64,000 bases of DNA from Methanocaldococcus villosus KIN24-T80. GTDB taxonomy: Archaea; AGJL01; Methanococci; Methanococcales; Methanocaldococcaceae. This document shows, in pieces, positions 42,260 to 50,065 of the stretch (position 1 is its first letter; each line of letters begins with the position of its first letter). Location: contig NZ_AQUK01000001.1 of NCBI RefSeq assembly GCF_000371805.1, positions 1,174,010-1,238,009 of the forward strand, in the 5' to 3' direction. Made by a program: the position numbers and the translations under genes. The notes beneath the pieces were generated by a model. The model was not told the origin of the DNA. It saw only the letters and a program-made list of their open reading frames with translations, and ran no database searches.

Positions 42260-42823
42260 ATGTATAAATTTTCTAAAGAAGAGATAAGAGATCTTATAGG
42301 TTCTGTTATAGTTATATCAATAATTTTTATTTACCCACATATATCAATTACACTATTTTTAATAGCCCTAATAGCTGTTGGTAGTGGTTTTATATTTCAT
42401 GAGTTAGCCCATAGGTTTGTGGCAAGATATTATGGAGCTTTTAGTATGTTTAAAGCATGGTATGAGGGTTTACTGTTAGCCCTAATATTAAAAATTGTTT
42501 TGGGTGTAACGCTCATAGCCCCTGGAGCTGTTTATATATATAAGGATCACCTCACAAATAAAGAAAATGGAGTAATTGCCATATCCGGCCCATTAACAAA
42601 TATATTATTAGCATTTATTTTTTTGATTATCTCTTTCATTCCCATTCCCTTAATATCCCTCACAGGCACTGTAGGTTTTTATATTAACTTATATTTGGCA
42701 GCATTTAACTTACTACCTATCCCTCCATTAGATGGATATAAAGTTGTCACCTGGAATCCAATTATTTGGGCAATTGTTGAAATACCTTTGGTGATATATA
42801 TACTATTTAGAGGGATATTTTGA
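42260..42823 (+). CDS. Site-2-type zinc metalloprotease (peptidase M50)
   Basis: 187 residues, about five helices. The zinc motif His47-Glu-x-x-His51 (FHELAHRFVA) lies in a membrane helix and the third ligand region NLLPIPPLDGYKV is near the C-terminus. This is the compact M50 form without a PDZ domain. It would cut transmembrane segments of unknown substrates. It begins 1 base after the trm1 stop; its stop overlaps the GGGP synthase start. Confidence 0.85.
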   Translation: MYKFSKEEIRDLIGSVIVISIIFIYPHISITLFLIALIAVGSGFIFHELAHRFVARYYGAFSMFKAWYEGLLLALILKIVLGVTLIAPGAVYIYKDHLTNKENGVIAISGPLTNILLAFIFLIISFIPIPLISLTGTVGFYINLYLAAFNLLPIPPLDGYKVVTWNPIIWAIVEIPLVIYILFRGIF

Positions 42824-43560
42824 AGGTTGAAGAAAGATTAAATAGGATTATTGAAGAAGAAGGAGCAATATATTTTGTATTAGTAGATCCTGAAAATGTA
42901 AATTATGAGGGTTTAGAGAAAATAAAAGACTATTCTGATGCCATATTAATAGGAGGGAGTTCAGGAATTTGTGAATTAGACTATGTTGTTAAAGAAGTAA
43001 AGAAGATAACTAAATTACCAACTATCCTTTTTCCAGGAAATGTAGATAATATATCCAAATATGCTGATGCTATTTTATATATGAGCTTATTCAACTCTTT
43101 AAACCCATATTGGATTATCACTGCTCCAGCCTTAGGAGCTTTAAAGATATTAAAATATAACCTTGAACCTATACCTACAGCATATTTATGTATAGAACCT
43201 GCTAAAAAAACCAGTGTAGGTTTTGTTGGAGATATAAAGGAAATTCCACAAAATAAACCTAAAATAACTGCTATGTATTGCCTATCAGCTAAGTTTTTTG
43301 GATTTAGATGGGCTTATTTAGAGGCTGGTAGTGGAGCTGAGTATCCAATAAATAATGAGACCATAAAAATGGCTAAAAAAGTGTCAGGTATTAATATAAT
43401 AGTTGGTGGTGGAATTAAAAAACCTGAAATTGCCTATGAAAAAGTATTAGCTGGAGCTGATGGTATAGTTACTGGAACATTAGTTGAGAAAGATCCAAAA
43501 ATGATAGAAAAAGTTTATGATGCTATAAAAAAAGCTGGAAGGGAGAAGAAATGGATATAA
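42820..43560 (+). CDS. Geranylgeranylglyceryl phosphate synthase
   Basis: 246 residues, TIM barrel. Contains FVLVDPENV, ILIGGSSGI, LFPGN, YLEAGSGAEYP and VGGGIKKPE, the signatures of archaeal GGGP synthase, which makes the first ether bond of archaeal lipids from sn-glycerol 1-phosphate. Start is probably TTG at 42820: it has GAGGGAT upstream, the overlap with the preceding stop (TTGA) is typical of coupling, and no ATG lies near. Confidence 0.9.
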   Translation: MKVEERLNRIIEEEGAIYFVLVDPENVNYEGLEKIKDYSDAILIGGSSGICELDYVVKEVKKITKLPTILFPGNVDNISKYADAILYMSLFNSLNPYWIITAPALGALKILKYNLEPIPTAYLCIEPAKKTSVGFVGDIKEIPQNKPKITAMYCLSAKFFGFRWAYLEAGSGAEYPINNETIKMAKKVSGINIIVGGGIKKPEIAYEKVLAGADGIVTGTLVEKDPKMIEKVYDAIKKAGREKKWI

Positions 43561-44312
43561 TAACATTAACAACAGATTTTGGTTATAGTGAAGGATATGT
43601 AGGGGCTATGAAAGGGAGAATATTGAATATATTAAAAAAATACAATAAAGAAGTTAAAATTATTGACATTTCTCATGATATAAGACCATTCAATATATAT
43701 CATGGAGCTTATGTTTTGCTCACTTCTATCCCATATTTTCCTGAAGCTGTGCATATTGCTGTTGTAGATCCTACAGTTGGTAGTGAAAGAAGATCAATAG
43801 TTATAGAAACAAAAAATGGTTATCTAGTAGGGCCAGATAATGGAATTTTTAGCTATGTTTTAGATAGATTGAAAGTTAAGAAGATTTATAAGATAGATGA
43901 AAATAAATATAATCCTTCAAATACCTTTCATGGAAGAGATGTATATGCTGTTGTAGGGGCGGAGATAATTATAAGAAATGGTTATGATGGGGAAGAGATA
44001 GATGATATTGTTAGATTAGATGATAAAACAAAAAGAGTGATACATATAGACAGATTTGGAAATATTATAACTAATATCAGAGAAAATGAGGTAAATTTTA
44101 GTTATGGAGATGATGTGGAAATAGAGATAAAAACAAGATTTGGAAAAAAAAGAATTAAATGTAAATTTGTAAGATCTTACTACGAAGGAAAAGATTTTAT
44201 TTGCTTAATAAATAGTGAGGGTTTCTTAGAAATAGGAAGGTTTATGGACAGTGCAGCTGAGAAATTAAAAGTAGATTATTTAGATGAGATTAATATTATA
44301 ACCTCTTCTTAG
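43551..44312 (+). CDS. SAM hydroxide adenosyltransferase (DUF62)
   Basis: 253 residues. TLTTDFGYSEGYVGAMKG, AVVDPTVGSERR, VGPDNGIFSYV and FHGRDVYA match the DUF62 / SAM hydrolase family that converts S-adenosylmethionine to adenosine and methionine using hydroxide. It may limit SAM or remove its inactive epimer. Starts 10 bases before the end of the GGGP synthase gene. Overlaps the convergent GTPase by 17 bases. Confidence 0.9.
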   Translation: MDIITLTTDFGYSEGYVGAMKGRILNILKKYNKEVKIIDISHDIRPFNIYHGAYVLLTSIPYFPEAVHIAVVDPTVGSERRSIVIETKNGYLVGPDNGIFSYVLDRLKVKKIYKIDENKYNPSNTFHGRDVYAVVGAEIIIRNGYDGEEIDDIVRLDDKTKRVIHIDRFGNIITNIRENEVNFSYGDDVEIEIKTRFGKKRIKCKFVRSYYEGKDFICLINSEGFLEIGRFMDSAAEKLKVDYLDEINIITSS

Positions 44313-45399
44313 CTATAGCAACATATATATTATTTTTTCCAACTTTTCCTCCAAATTCTGAAATTTTTTCAAGATTTTCAGTTTCACATAACTTCTCTAT
44401 CTTCTTCCTGCCTGCATCTTTAGTTTTCTCTCCAAAAGAGATAATTATAACATTATCATTAACCTTCTCATAACCTAAAATAGGTTTTTTTATTTTCTTT
44501 TTTAACTCTTCAATATCTTTTAAATGAGTTATTACCATTTTAGCATCTTCTATAAAAGGAAAATCTTTTAAATACTCCATTATAAAAGATATGTCATTAC
44601 TCCTTTCTTGACCATACTTTTTTAAATTAACTTTATAATAATTTAATTTACCATCTTGATATTCTTTAATTATTGCCTTAGAGGTTCTTATTAAATCAAC
44701 ATCTCCTCCTTTTTTAATATACCCTCTTTTTTCTCCAATTTTCTCTAAGAGCTTTTCATCAATCTTGTCATAATCAACTTTAAAATAATCCTTAACTATT
44801 GATTTATCAAAATTATCTATCCTTTTTAATATCTTCAAAGCTGCAGGTATGGGATTATCTACTTTTTCCAATCTTAAAGCTCCACTTATTATAAGATCAT
44901 CTTCATCTTTCATTTCTAAAATTCCTGGAGTATCTAAAAGTCTTATATTTCTTGTTAATCTAATCCACTGTTCTCCTTTAGTTAATCCTGCAATACTCCC
45001 AGTTAAAGCCTTTCTACTTCCAGTTAAAGCATTTATTATAGATGACTTCCCAACATTTGGATAGCCTACAACACCTACTTTTCCCTCTTTTTTCCCCATC
45101 TCTTTTAATAGCTTCTTTATTTTATCTCTTAAAATTCTAGTACCTAATCTCTGTTTTGCTGAAACAAAAACAGTGTTTTCTCCAAATACTCTTTTCCATC
45201 TTTCTAAAATTTCTTTTGGGACTAAATCAGCCTTATTTAAAACATATATTATCTTTTTTCCACTATTTAATATTCTTTTTTCTAACTCTTTATTTCTTGT
45301 TAATTCAGGATCTCTTGCATCTAAGACAAAAAGGATAATATCACATTCATTAATTATTTTATTAACTATCTTCTTAACAGGAACTTTTTTTATTCTCAT
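44296..45399 (-). CDS. Circularly permuted GTPase (YlqF/RbgA-like)
   Basis: 367 residues. The G motifs occur in permuted order: G4 NKADLVPKE (about 54-62), then G1 GYPNVGKSS, then G3 DTPGILEM. This is the YlqF/RbgA class that assists large ribosomal subunit assembly. A C-terminal domain follows from about 270. ATG 45399 has TGTGATCTTACATG upstream and no close TATA box is obvious. Confidence 0.85.
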   Translation of the reverse strand: MRIKKVPVKKIVNKIINECDIILFVLDARDPELTRNKELEKRILNSGKKIIYVLNKADLVPKEILERWKRVFGENTVFVSAKQRLGTRILRDKIKKLLKEMGKKEGKVGVVGYPNVGKSSIINALTGSRKALTGSIAGLTKGEQWIRLTRNIRLLDTPGILEMKDEDDLIISGALRLEKVDNPIPAALKILKRIDNFDKSIVKDYFKVDYDKIDEKLLEKIGEKRGYIKKGGDVDLIRTSKAIIKEYQDGKLNYYKVNLKKYGQERSNDISFIMEYLKDFPFIEDAKMVITHLKDIEELKKKIKKPILGYEKVNDNVIIISFGEKTKDAGRKKIEKLCETENLEKISEFGGKVGKNNIYVAIAKKRL

Positions 45400-45443
45400 G
45401 TAAGATCACAAAAATAGAAAAGCTTATATGTGATGATGATAAT

Positions 45444-45602
45444 TTAAAATAAAATGTGTATTATTGTAGCTACTATTAGCAGTATTGCTAAGAAGTACCC
45501 CATTATATATGAGCTCTTACTTCCTGTGTATGGTCTAGTTATATCTTTCTTTATTTCCTCTATTTCTTCTAACCCTCCCATATTTTCTAACTTATTTTCC
45601 AT
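45444..45602 (-). CDS. 52-residue membrane protein next to the oxygen-defence genes
   Basis: Small gene found by reading the gap between the GTPase and fprA. ATG at 45602 with AGTGATACT just upstream; stop TAA at 45444-45446. The product has an acidic N-terminus (MENKLENMGGLEEIEEI), a short polar middle (RPYTGSKSS) and one strong C-terminal helix (YFLAILLIVATIIHILF), so it is likely tail-anchored with the N-terminus in the cytoplasm. It has its own TATA element (about 45648-45655) and TCATGA palindromes upstream. Family unknown. A + strand frame over the same bases lacks a ribosome site and is judged a shadow. Confidence 0.65.
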   Translation of the reverse strand: MENKLENMGGLEEIEEIKKDITRPYTGSKSSYIMGYFLAILLIVATIIHILF

Positions 45603-45647
45603 AGTATCACTTTTTTTCCTTTTTGTTTATTTTATTTGTAAAAAGCA

Positions 45648-45655
45648 ATATAAAT
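45648..45655 (-). promoter_or_regulatory. TATA box of the 52-residue protein gene
   Basis: On the minus strand reads ATTTATAT, about 23 bases upstream of the expected transcript start (near 45625) and 46 bases before the ATG. Confidence 0.45.
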
Positions 45656-45665
45656 ACTTTTTTGC

Positions 45666-45711
45666 TCATGAAAAATCATGATAAATTATTTTTAATGATA
45701 AATCATGATAA
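45666..45711. promoter_or_regulatory. Cluster of TCATGA palindromes (operator candidate)
   Basis: TCATGA occurs three times: 45666-45671, 45676-45681 and 45703-45708. The last two lie in an identical 12-mer AAATCATGATAA (45673-45684 and 45700-45711), each holding the 8-bp palindrome ATCATGAT. The first two are 10 bp apart, one helical turn. They sit just upstream of the TATA box of the small membrane gene and after the fprA stop, so they suit an activator or redox regulator site. Confidence 0.5.
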
Positions 45712-45736
45712 TTCTTCTTAATCTAAAAATAGAAAT

Positions 45737-46897
45737 TTATTGTTCAACTATATCTTTAACAAACCTAATAATTTTGTTTAACTCTTCATCTTTTGGAGTG
45801 AATCTAACTCTTAAACATTCATCATCAACTATTTTGAAATTTAATTCTTTTAAGATGTTCTTTATTTTATCAGAAGCTCCTTCTCTCCATCCATAAGAAC
45901 CAAAGACAGCTGAGATTTTATTACCCACTCTAAGATTTTTTAAGTAGTTTAAAAACTTACTAACTTCTGGGTAGATATCCATATTCATTGTAGGAGATCC
46001 AATTAATAGGTATTTAGCATCTACAATTTCAGCTAATATTTCTGATATTGATGATGTAGATATTCTATAAACCTTAACCTCTATTCCCAAATCAATAAAA
46101 GCATTAGCTAATGCATGAGCTATCTTTTTTGTTGAACCATACATTGTGTCATAAACAATAACAGCCTTTTCTTTAACCTTATCATTACTCCAATCTAAAT
46201 AACTTTTAATTATATCCTCTTTATACTCTTTCCAAATAACCCCATGAGAAGGGCAGATATAGTCAATTTCTAAATCTTTTATCTTTTCTATGGCATTGGG
46301 TATTAACTTTCTATATGGCATTAATATAGTTGCAAAGTATTCCTTTGCTGCATTTAAAGCTTTTTTTCCATATTGGTAATCAAATATCTTATTTGTAGCA
46401 ATGTGCTGTCCAAAAGCATCATTTGAAAATAAAGTATTATCTGTATAAACCATCATATTATCTGGCCAATGGAGCATTGGAGTTTTTATAAATGTAAGGG
46501 TTCTTTTTCCAATTTCTATCTCATCTCCATCTTCAACAATAATAAAATCCCATCCTTCAGTGTTATAATAGAGTGACAGATATTCTTTAGCATTAGCATT
46601 AGTTATAATTGTGGCATTAGTTTTTTCAACAATCTTTGGTAAAGCTTCACTGTGGTCTTTTTCAGTATGATTTAAAACAATATAATCTAAATCTTTTGGA
46701 TCTATTATTGTAGATAGATTTTTCATTAGTTCATTATATAAGTGGCATTCAGTAGTGTCAATTAAAACTTTTTTCTCATCTACTATTAAGTAGGAATTAT
46801 AGCTTGTACCTGAACTTACAGGATAACCATGAAAATCTCTACTTTCCCAATCAACAGTCCCTAACCAATAAATACCATCTTTAACTTTTATTGCCAT
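45737..46897 (-). CDS. fprA: F420H2 oxidase (di-iron flavoprotein FprA)
   Basis: 386 residues. The N-terminal metallo-beta-lactamase domain holds the di-iron ligands in HTEKDHSE, LHWPDN and CPSHGVIW. The C-terminal flavodoxin domain starts at VIVYDTMYGSTKKIA and binds FMN. In methanogens FprA reduces O2 to water with F420H2. Start ATG 46897 has GGTGATAAAT upstream. It is the last of the run of oxygen-defence genes, followed by the small membrane gene. Confidence 0.93.
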   Translation of the reverse strand: MAIKVKDGIYWLGTVDWESRDFHGYPVSSGTSYNSYLIVDEKKVLIDTTECHLYNELMKNLSTIIDPKDLDYIVLNHTEKDHSEALPKIVEKTNATIITNANAKEYLSLYYNTEGWDFIIVEDGDEIEIGKRTLTFIKTPMLHWPDNMMVYTDNTLFSNDAFGQHIATNKIFDYQYGKKALNAAKEYFATILMPYRKLIPNAIEKIKDLEIDYICPSHGVIWKEYKEDIIKSYLDWSNDKVKEKAVIVYDTMYGSTKKIAHALANAFIDLGIEVKVYRISTSSISEILAEIVDAKYLLIGSPTMNMDIYPEVSKFLNYLKNLRVGNKISAVFGSYGWREGASDKIKNILKELNFKIVDDECLRVRFTPKDEELNKIIRFVKDIVEQ

Positions 46898-46944
46898 ATT
46901 TATCACCATATTTGCATATATTAATGTATATAAATAAAAAATAT

Positions 46945-47292
46945 TTAGAATGAAATTATCCTATAACCTTCATCCATATACTTCTTTAAACTAATATGAC
47001 CATATAAATCATTTTCTAACTTAAAGTGATCTTTTATTTCATCTTTAACATTGAACATAGCAGCACAGGCTTCACAAACTATAAAGCAATCTTTAACTTT
47101 TTCAAAATGATTTTTTAGTTTATCATTTTCTAATAATAATTTAGCCCATTGAACAGCCTCTCCTTCTAAAATAATTTTGACATCATCTCCTTTTTCTTTC
47201 ATTTCTCCAGCAAATAATAAAATATGAAACATTAATGGAATATTAGGCTGTTCTTTATGTAAAAAATTAAATATGAGAAATGCAGTTTTCAT
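46945..47292 (-). CDS. DsrE-like protein
   Basis: 115 residues. Rossmann-like DsrE/DsrF fold pattern: KTAFLIFNFLHKEQP, the EGEAVQWAK region, and Cys residues in FIVCEACAAMFNV at the position used for sulfur relay. Possible sulfur-transfer or redox role in the stress cluster; not demonstrated. Start ATG 47292 has TGTGATATTT upstream, 11 bases after the peroxiredoxin stop. Confidence 0.65.
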   Translation of the reverse strand: MKTAFLIFNFLHKEQPNIPLMFHILLFAGEMKEKGDDVKIILEGEAVQWAKLLLENDKLKNHFEKVKDCFIVCEACAAMFNVKDEIKDHFKLENDLYGHISLKKYMDEGYRIISF

Positions 47293-47303
47293 AAATATCA
47301 CAT

Positions 47304-47963
47304 TTATTCTAATTTTTTATAGCAGAACCACCAATCATAACATTCAATTTCTCCTTTTTTACAAGCTTCTTTTCTTTGTTCAGCTTCTTCTATGCTTGTA
47401 GCAGGAGGTATAATTGCCTTATCTCCAATTAATTCATTATTTGGCCAGTTTTCTGGTAGAGCTACTCCATATTTGTCAGATGTTTGTAAAGCTTTGACTA
47501 ATCTTAATACTTCATCCACTGATCTACCAGCTTCTTGTGGATAGTAAATCATAGCTCTTATTATTCCCTTATCATCTACAACAAATACAGCTCTAACAGT
47601 ATTTGTTCCTTTATATGGGCTTATCATCCCTAACTTCTTAGCAAGCTCACCCATATCATCAGCAATAATTGGGAATTCAATTTCTACTCCTAATTTATCT
47701 TTTATCCATTCTATCCACTTAATGTGGCTGAATACTTGATCAATACTTAGCCCTATTAATTCACAGTTTAACTCTTTGAACTTATCATATCTCTTTTGGA
47801 ATGCTACGAATTCAGTAGTACATACAGGGGTGAAATCAGCTGGGTGGGAGAAGAGAACAAACCACTTACCTTTGTAGTGATCTGGTAACTTTATTTTTCC
47901 ATGTGTAGTTTGAACCTCTACTTCTGGAAACTTAGCTCCTATTACTGGTAGTCCTTCACACAT
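47304..47963 (-). CDS. Peroxiredoxin (archaeal Prx6-type)
   Basis: 219 residues. Peroxidatic Cys48 lies in [11 protein letters not shown]; extra Cys201, Cys208 and Cys214 sit in the C-terminal arm ([13 protein letters not shown]), the place of the resolving cysteines in the Aeropyrum-type enzyme. It reduces H2O2 and alkyl peroxides, probably using electrons from rubredoxin or thioredoxin-like partners. Start ATG 47963 has AGGTGAAAAAT upstream. The 100 bases upstream hold a TATA-rich promoter, so it can be transcribed alone. Confidence 0.95.
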   Translation of the reverse strand: MCEGLPVIGAKFPEVEVQTTHGKIKLPDHYKGKWFVLFSHPADFTPVCTTEFVAFQKRYDKFKELNCELIGLSIDQVFSHIKWIEWIKDKLGVEIEFPIIADDMGELAKKLGMISPYKGTNTVRAVFVVDDKGIIRAMIYYPQEAGRSVDEVLRLVKALQTSDKYGVALPENWPNNELIGDKAIIPPATSIEEAEQRKEACKKGEIECYDWWFCYKKLE

Positions 47964-48067
47964 ATTTTTCACCTTATTTATTTAGTTCACATTATATAAA
48001 CTTATATTCCTAATATATAATCTTAACTTTCCTAAAACCGCACAAATTAATAAATTATGTGACGAAT

Positions 48068-48253
48068 TTAGAACCTACTCTCTTCATTGGGTTTCCTAGC
48101 TACTAACTTTGGATCATATCCTGTAAAACCACATTCAGGAGTGTAACATGTAACATCATAGAAAGTACATTTTTCTCCACAATTTGGACATCTTTCTGGA
48201 GGCTTATCTGCTTCAAATACATATCCACAATTGGAACACTTCCACCAAGGCAT
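48068..48253 (-). CDS. Rubredoxin-like zinc-ribbon protein
   Basis: 61 residues with seven cysteines: Cys6-x2-Cys9 and Cys22-x2-Cys25 form a rubredoxin/rubrerythrin-tail knuckle pair, and Cys29, Cys36 and Cys41 ([17 protein letters not shown]) form an additional cluster. It probably binds one iron in the first four cysteines; the rest may bind a second metal. Start ATG 48253 has AGTGATACC upstream. Placed directly behind ferritin and before peroxiredoxin, it is a likely electron donor. Confidence 0.75.
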   Translation of the reverse strand: MPWWKCSNCGYVFEADKPPERCPNCGEKCTFYDVTCYTPECGFTGYDPKLVARKPNEESRF

Positions 48254-48257
48254 GGTA

Positions 48258-48770
48258 TCACTTCTCATTTGTTGGAGGTGTATATACTCTTTGAGCTAGA
48301 TCTTTATCTAACATTAATAAAGCTTTTTTATCATTTCCAATTAGTTTGAGCTTATTCAAAATTTCTCCAAAAGATTTTTCTTCCTCTACTTGCTCATCAA
48401 TAAACCATTGTAAAATGTTTATAGTTGCATAATCTTTCTTAGCTACTGCTAAATCCATTAATTCATTTATAGATTTTGTCACTTCTTCTTCATGCTTTAA
48501 ACCATCTTCAAAAACCTCTAATATAGAATTCCATTCAGATTTTGGTTTATCTATTTTGTCTAATATTACTCTTCCTCCTCTATCTAATAGATAGTTATAA
48601 AGTTTTAATGCATGATCAGTCTCTTCTTTAAATTGAACCATTAACCAGTTAGCAAATCCTTTTAGTCCAATAGAGTCTGCATATGCTGCCATAGAAAGAT
48701 AGAGATAGGCAGAATAGAATTCACTATTTATTTGTTTATTTATAGCTTTTTCAATATCTTTATCTATCAT
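48258..48770 (-). CDS. Ferritin
   Basis: 170 residues, four-helix ferritin. Ferroxidase ligands Glu17 ([10 protein letters not shown]), Glu50 and His53 ([10 protein letters not shown]) and downstream Glu residues ([10 protein letters not shown]) are present. It stores iron and removes Fe(II), limiting Fenton chemistry. No rubrerythrin is found in this cluster. Start ATG 48770 has AGTGAAATA upstream; its end is 4 bases before the rubredoxin-like start. Confidence 0.9.
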   Translation of the reverse strand: MIDKDIEKAINKQINSEFYSAYLYLSMAAYADSIGLKGFANWLMVQFKEETDHALKLYNYLLDRGGRVILDKIDKPKSEWNSILEVFEDGLKHEEEVTKSINELMDLAVAKKDYATINILQWFIDEQVEEEKSFGEILNKLKLIGNDKKALLMLDKDLAQRVYTPPTNEK

Positions 48771-48774
48771 TATT

Positions 48775-49041
48775 TCACTCTATTGGACATTTTTTAGATA
48801 ATTTTGTAACCAAATCATTCAAATCTTTTATTGGGAAGTCACTTTCATCTAAGAGCTTTACTAATTCAGAAGCTTCTACTTCTCCACACTTTAATGAAAT
48901 ACCACATGGTAATAAGTTAGCCAATTCAACCCTACTTTTTATTGGAAAAACATCTTTATCTTTGAAATATTCTGCCAATTTTAATTTAAACTCCTCTATA
49001 TCTCTTAAAGCTTCATAAAGAGGGTGGTTAGTTCTAATCAT
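48775..49041 (-). CDS. MTH865-like family protein
   Basis: 88 residues. FPIKSRVELANLLPCG, a central CGEVEASELVKLL and a second FPIKDLNDLVTKL give the two-part helical pattern of the MTH865 family of methanogen proteins, which has an EF-hand-like fold and unknown function. Extra cysteines in CGISLKCGE and the C-terminal KKCPIE may bind metal. Start ATG 49041 follows AGTGATAAAT and the rubredoxin stop by 10 bases. Confidence 0.65.
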   Translation of the reverse strand: MIRTNHPLYEALRDIEEFKLKLAEYFKDKDVFPIKSRVELANLLPCGISLKCGEVEASELVKLLDESDFPIKDLNDLVTKLSKKCPIE

Positions 49042-49051
49042 ATTTATCACT

Positions 49052-49210
49052 TTATTCTAATTTTGTGAAAGCATTTTTTCCTAAACCACACTGAGGACAT
49101 CTAAAGTCATCTGGTAGATCTTCAAACTTTGTTCCTGGTGGGATATTCTGTGAAGGTTCTCCTTTATCTTCATCATATATCCATCCACACATACATTGAT
49201 ATTTTGCCAT
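49052..49210 (-). CDS. Rubredoxin with an unusual C-x-C first knuckle
   Basis: 52 residues, read directly from the bases. [19 protein letters not shown] is classical rubredoxin, with Cys38 and Cys41 as the second pair. The first pair reads KYQCMCGW, that is Cys6-x-Cys8, one residue shorter than the usual C-x2-C. Iron would still have four cysteines. It should carry electrons to superoxide reductase or FprA-like partners. ATG 49210 follows the superoxide reductase stop by 2 bases, with GAGGGATAAAT upstream. Confidence 0.88.
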   Translation of the reverse strand: MAKYQCMCGWIYDEDKGEPSQNIPPGTKFEDLPDDFRCPQCGLGKNAFTKLE

Positions 49211-49212
49211 AT

Positions 49213-49560
49213 TTATCCCTCTATTTTTATTTTCTTTTCAGATTTCCATATACCATGTAAATTACAGTAAGCATAAGCTATTAATCTAAACTCTCTACCC
49301 TCATGACCTTCAGAAGGTGCTTTAATTTTTAATGTTACTTCAGGTTTAGCATATGGAGTTAAGAATATCTTAGCTAATGGATAGTCTTCAGCATAAAGTT
49401 CTATATATTGGATATAATGCTCCTTTTCCATAGGATGCTCAACTTCCATGTAAAGTTTAACTTCATAAATTTCATTTACTTTAACAACATCTTTACATTC
49501 AATTTTAGGAGCATGCTTTCTTTCAAAGTCAGTATTATTCTTATTTACATTCACTATCAT
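49213..49560 (-). CDS. Superoxide reductase (neelaredoxin type)
   Basis: 115 residues. The Fe site is complete: Glu13-x-Lys15-His16 (FERKHAPK), His42 and His48 ([11 protein letters not shown]), Cys99 and His102 (YCNLHG). It lacks the N-terminal desulforedoxin domain, so it is the single-iron type. It reduces superoxide to H2O2 without making O2, using rubredoxin, whose gene follows. The start overlaps the stop of the CMD-like gene (ATGA), with GGAGGGGAAAGA upstream. Confidence 0.93.
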   Translation of the reverse strand: MIVNVNKNNTDFERKHAPKIECKDVVKVNEIYEVKLYMEVEHPMEKEHYIQYIELYAEDYPLAKIFLTPYAKPEVTLKIKAPSEGHEGREFRLIAYAYCNLHGIWKSEKKIKIEG

Positions 49561-49892
49561 TCTTTCCCCTCCAAAACTTCTTTTAATACTCTCATTCCTT
49601 TCATAAAGTTAGGCATTCCAGTAGTTAATAAAACTACTCTTAAAGCATCTATTACTTCATCTTTAGTTATATTTAATTCCTTCATACCACTAACTATTTG
49701 TTTTTTTAAAGCTTTTTCATCACCTTTAGCAGCAGCAATGGCAATAGCAATAATTTTTAAAGTTTTATAATCTAAAACTTTTCCAGTATAAACTTTCTCA
49801 TTTAATTCTTTTATAACTTCAAAAAGTTCTTTATCTTCTTCTAATAAAAATTTTAAGCTATCTGCATAGAAAACTCCTTTCAAAAACTTCAC
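49557..49892 (-). CDS. Carboxymuconolactone decarboxylase-like (AhpD-fold) protein without cysteines
   Basis: 111 residues with the all-helical AhpD/CMD pattern (LDYKTLKIIAIAIAAAKGDEKALKKQ, then MPNFMKGMRVLKE). AhpD-type peroxidase partners use a C-x2-C pair; this protein has no cysteine at all, so it cannot act that way. First gene of the oxygen-defence run; start 49892 has AAGGTGAAG upstream and a good TATA box about 40 bases away. Confidence 0.75.
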   Translation of the reverse strand: MKFLKGVFYADSLKFLLEEDKELFEVIKELNEKVYTGKVLDYKTLKIIAIAIAAAKGDEKALKKQIVSGMKELNITKDEVIDALRVVLLTTGMPNFMKGMRVLKEVLEGKE

Positions 49893-49930
49893 CTTTTATT
49901 TTTCTTATATATTAATAAGATTTTCTGAAT

Positions 49931-49938
49931 ATTTATAA
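49931..49938 (-). promoter_or_regulatory. TATA box of the oxygen-defence operon
   Basis: On the minus strand GGAAAG (BRE-like) followed by TTATAAAT. Expected transcript start is near 49908, just before the AAGGTGA site of the first gene. Confidence 0.5.
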
Positions 49939-50065
49939 CTTTCCATTTAATTTAAAATAGAAAGCTATTAATACTTAGATAAATTTAAATATATAAATAT
50001 TTATTATAAAATCATAAATATAACAAAACAAAATTTTTAACTAAAAAATCATAAATGGTGATTTT

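Noticed and set aside
45429..45441. C-box-like GTGATGATGAT, possible C/D guide RNA
   Set aside because: No D box (CTGA) or flanking stem found within about 70 bases.
45454..45681. 75-codon frame on the plus strand
   Set aside because: No ribosome site; it covers the minus-strand 52-residue gene, which has a proper ribosome site, TATA box and helix pattern.
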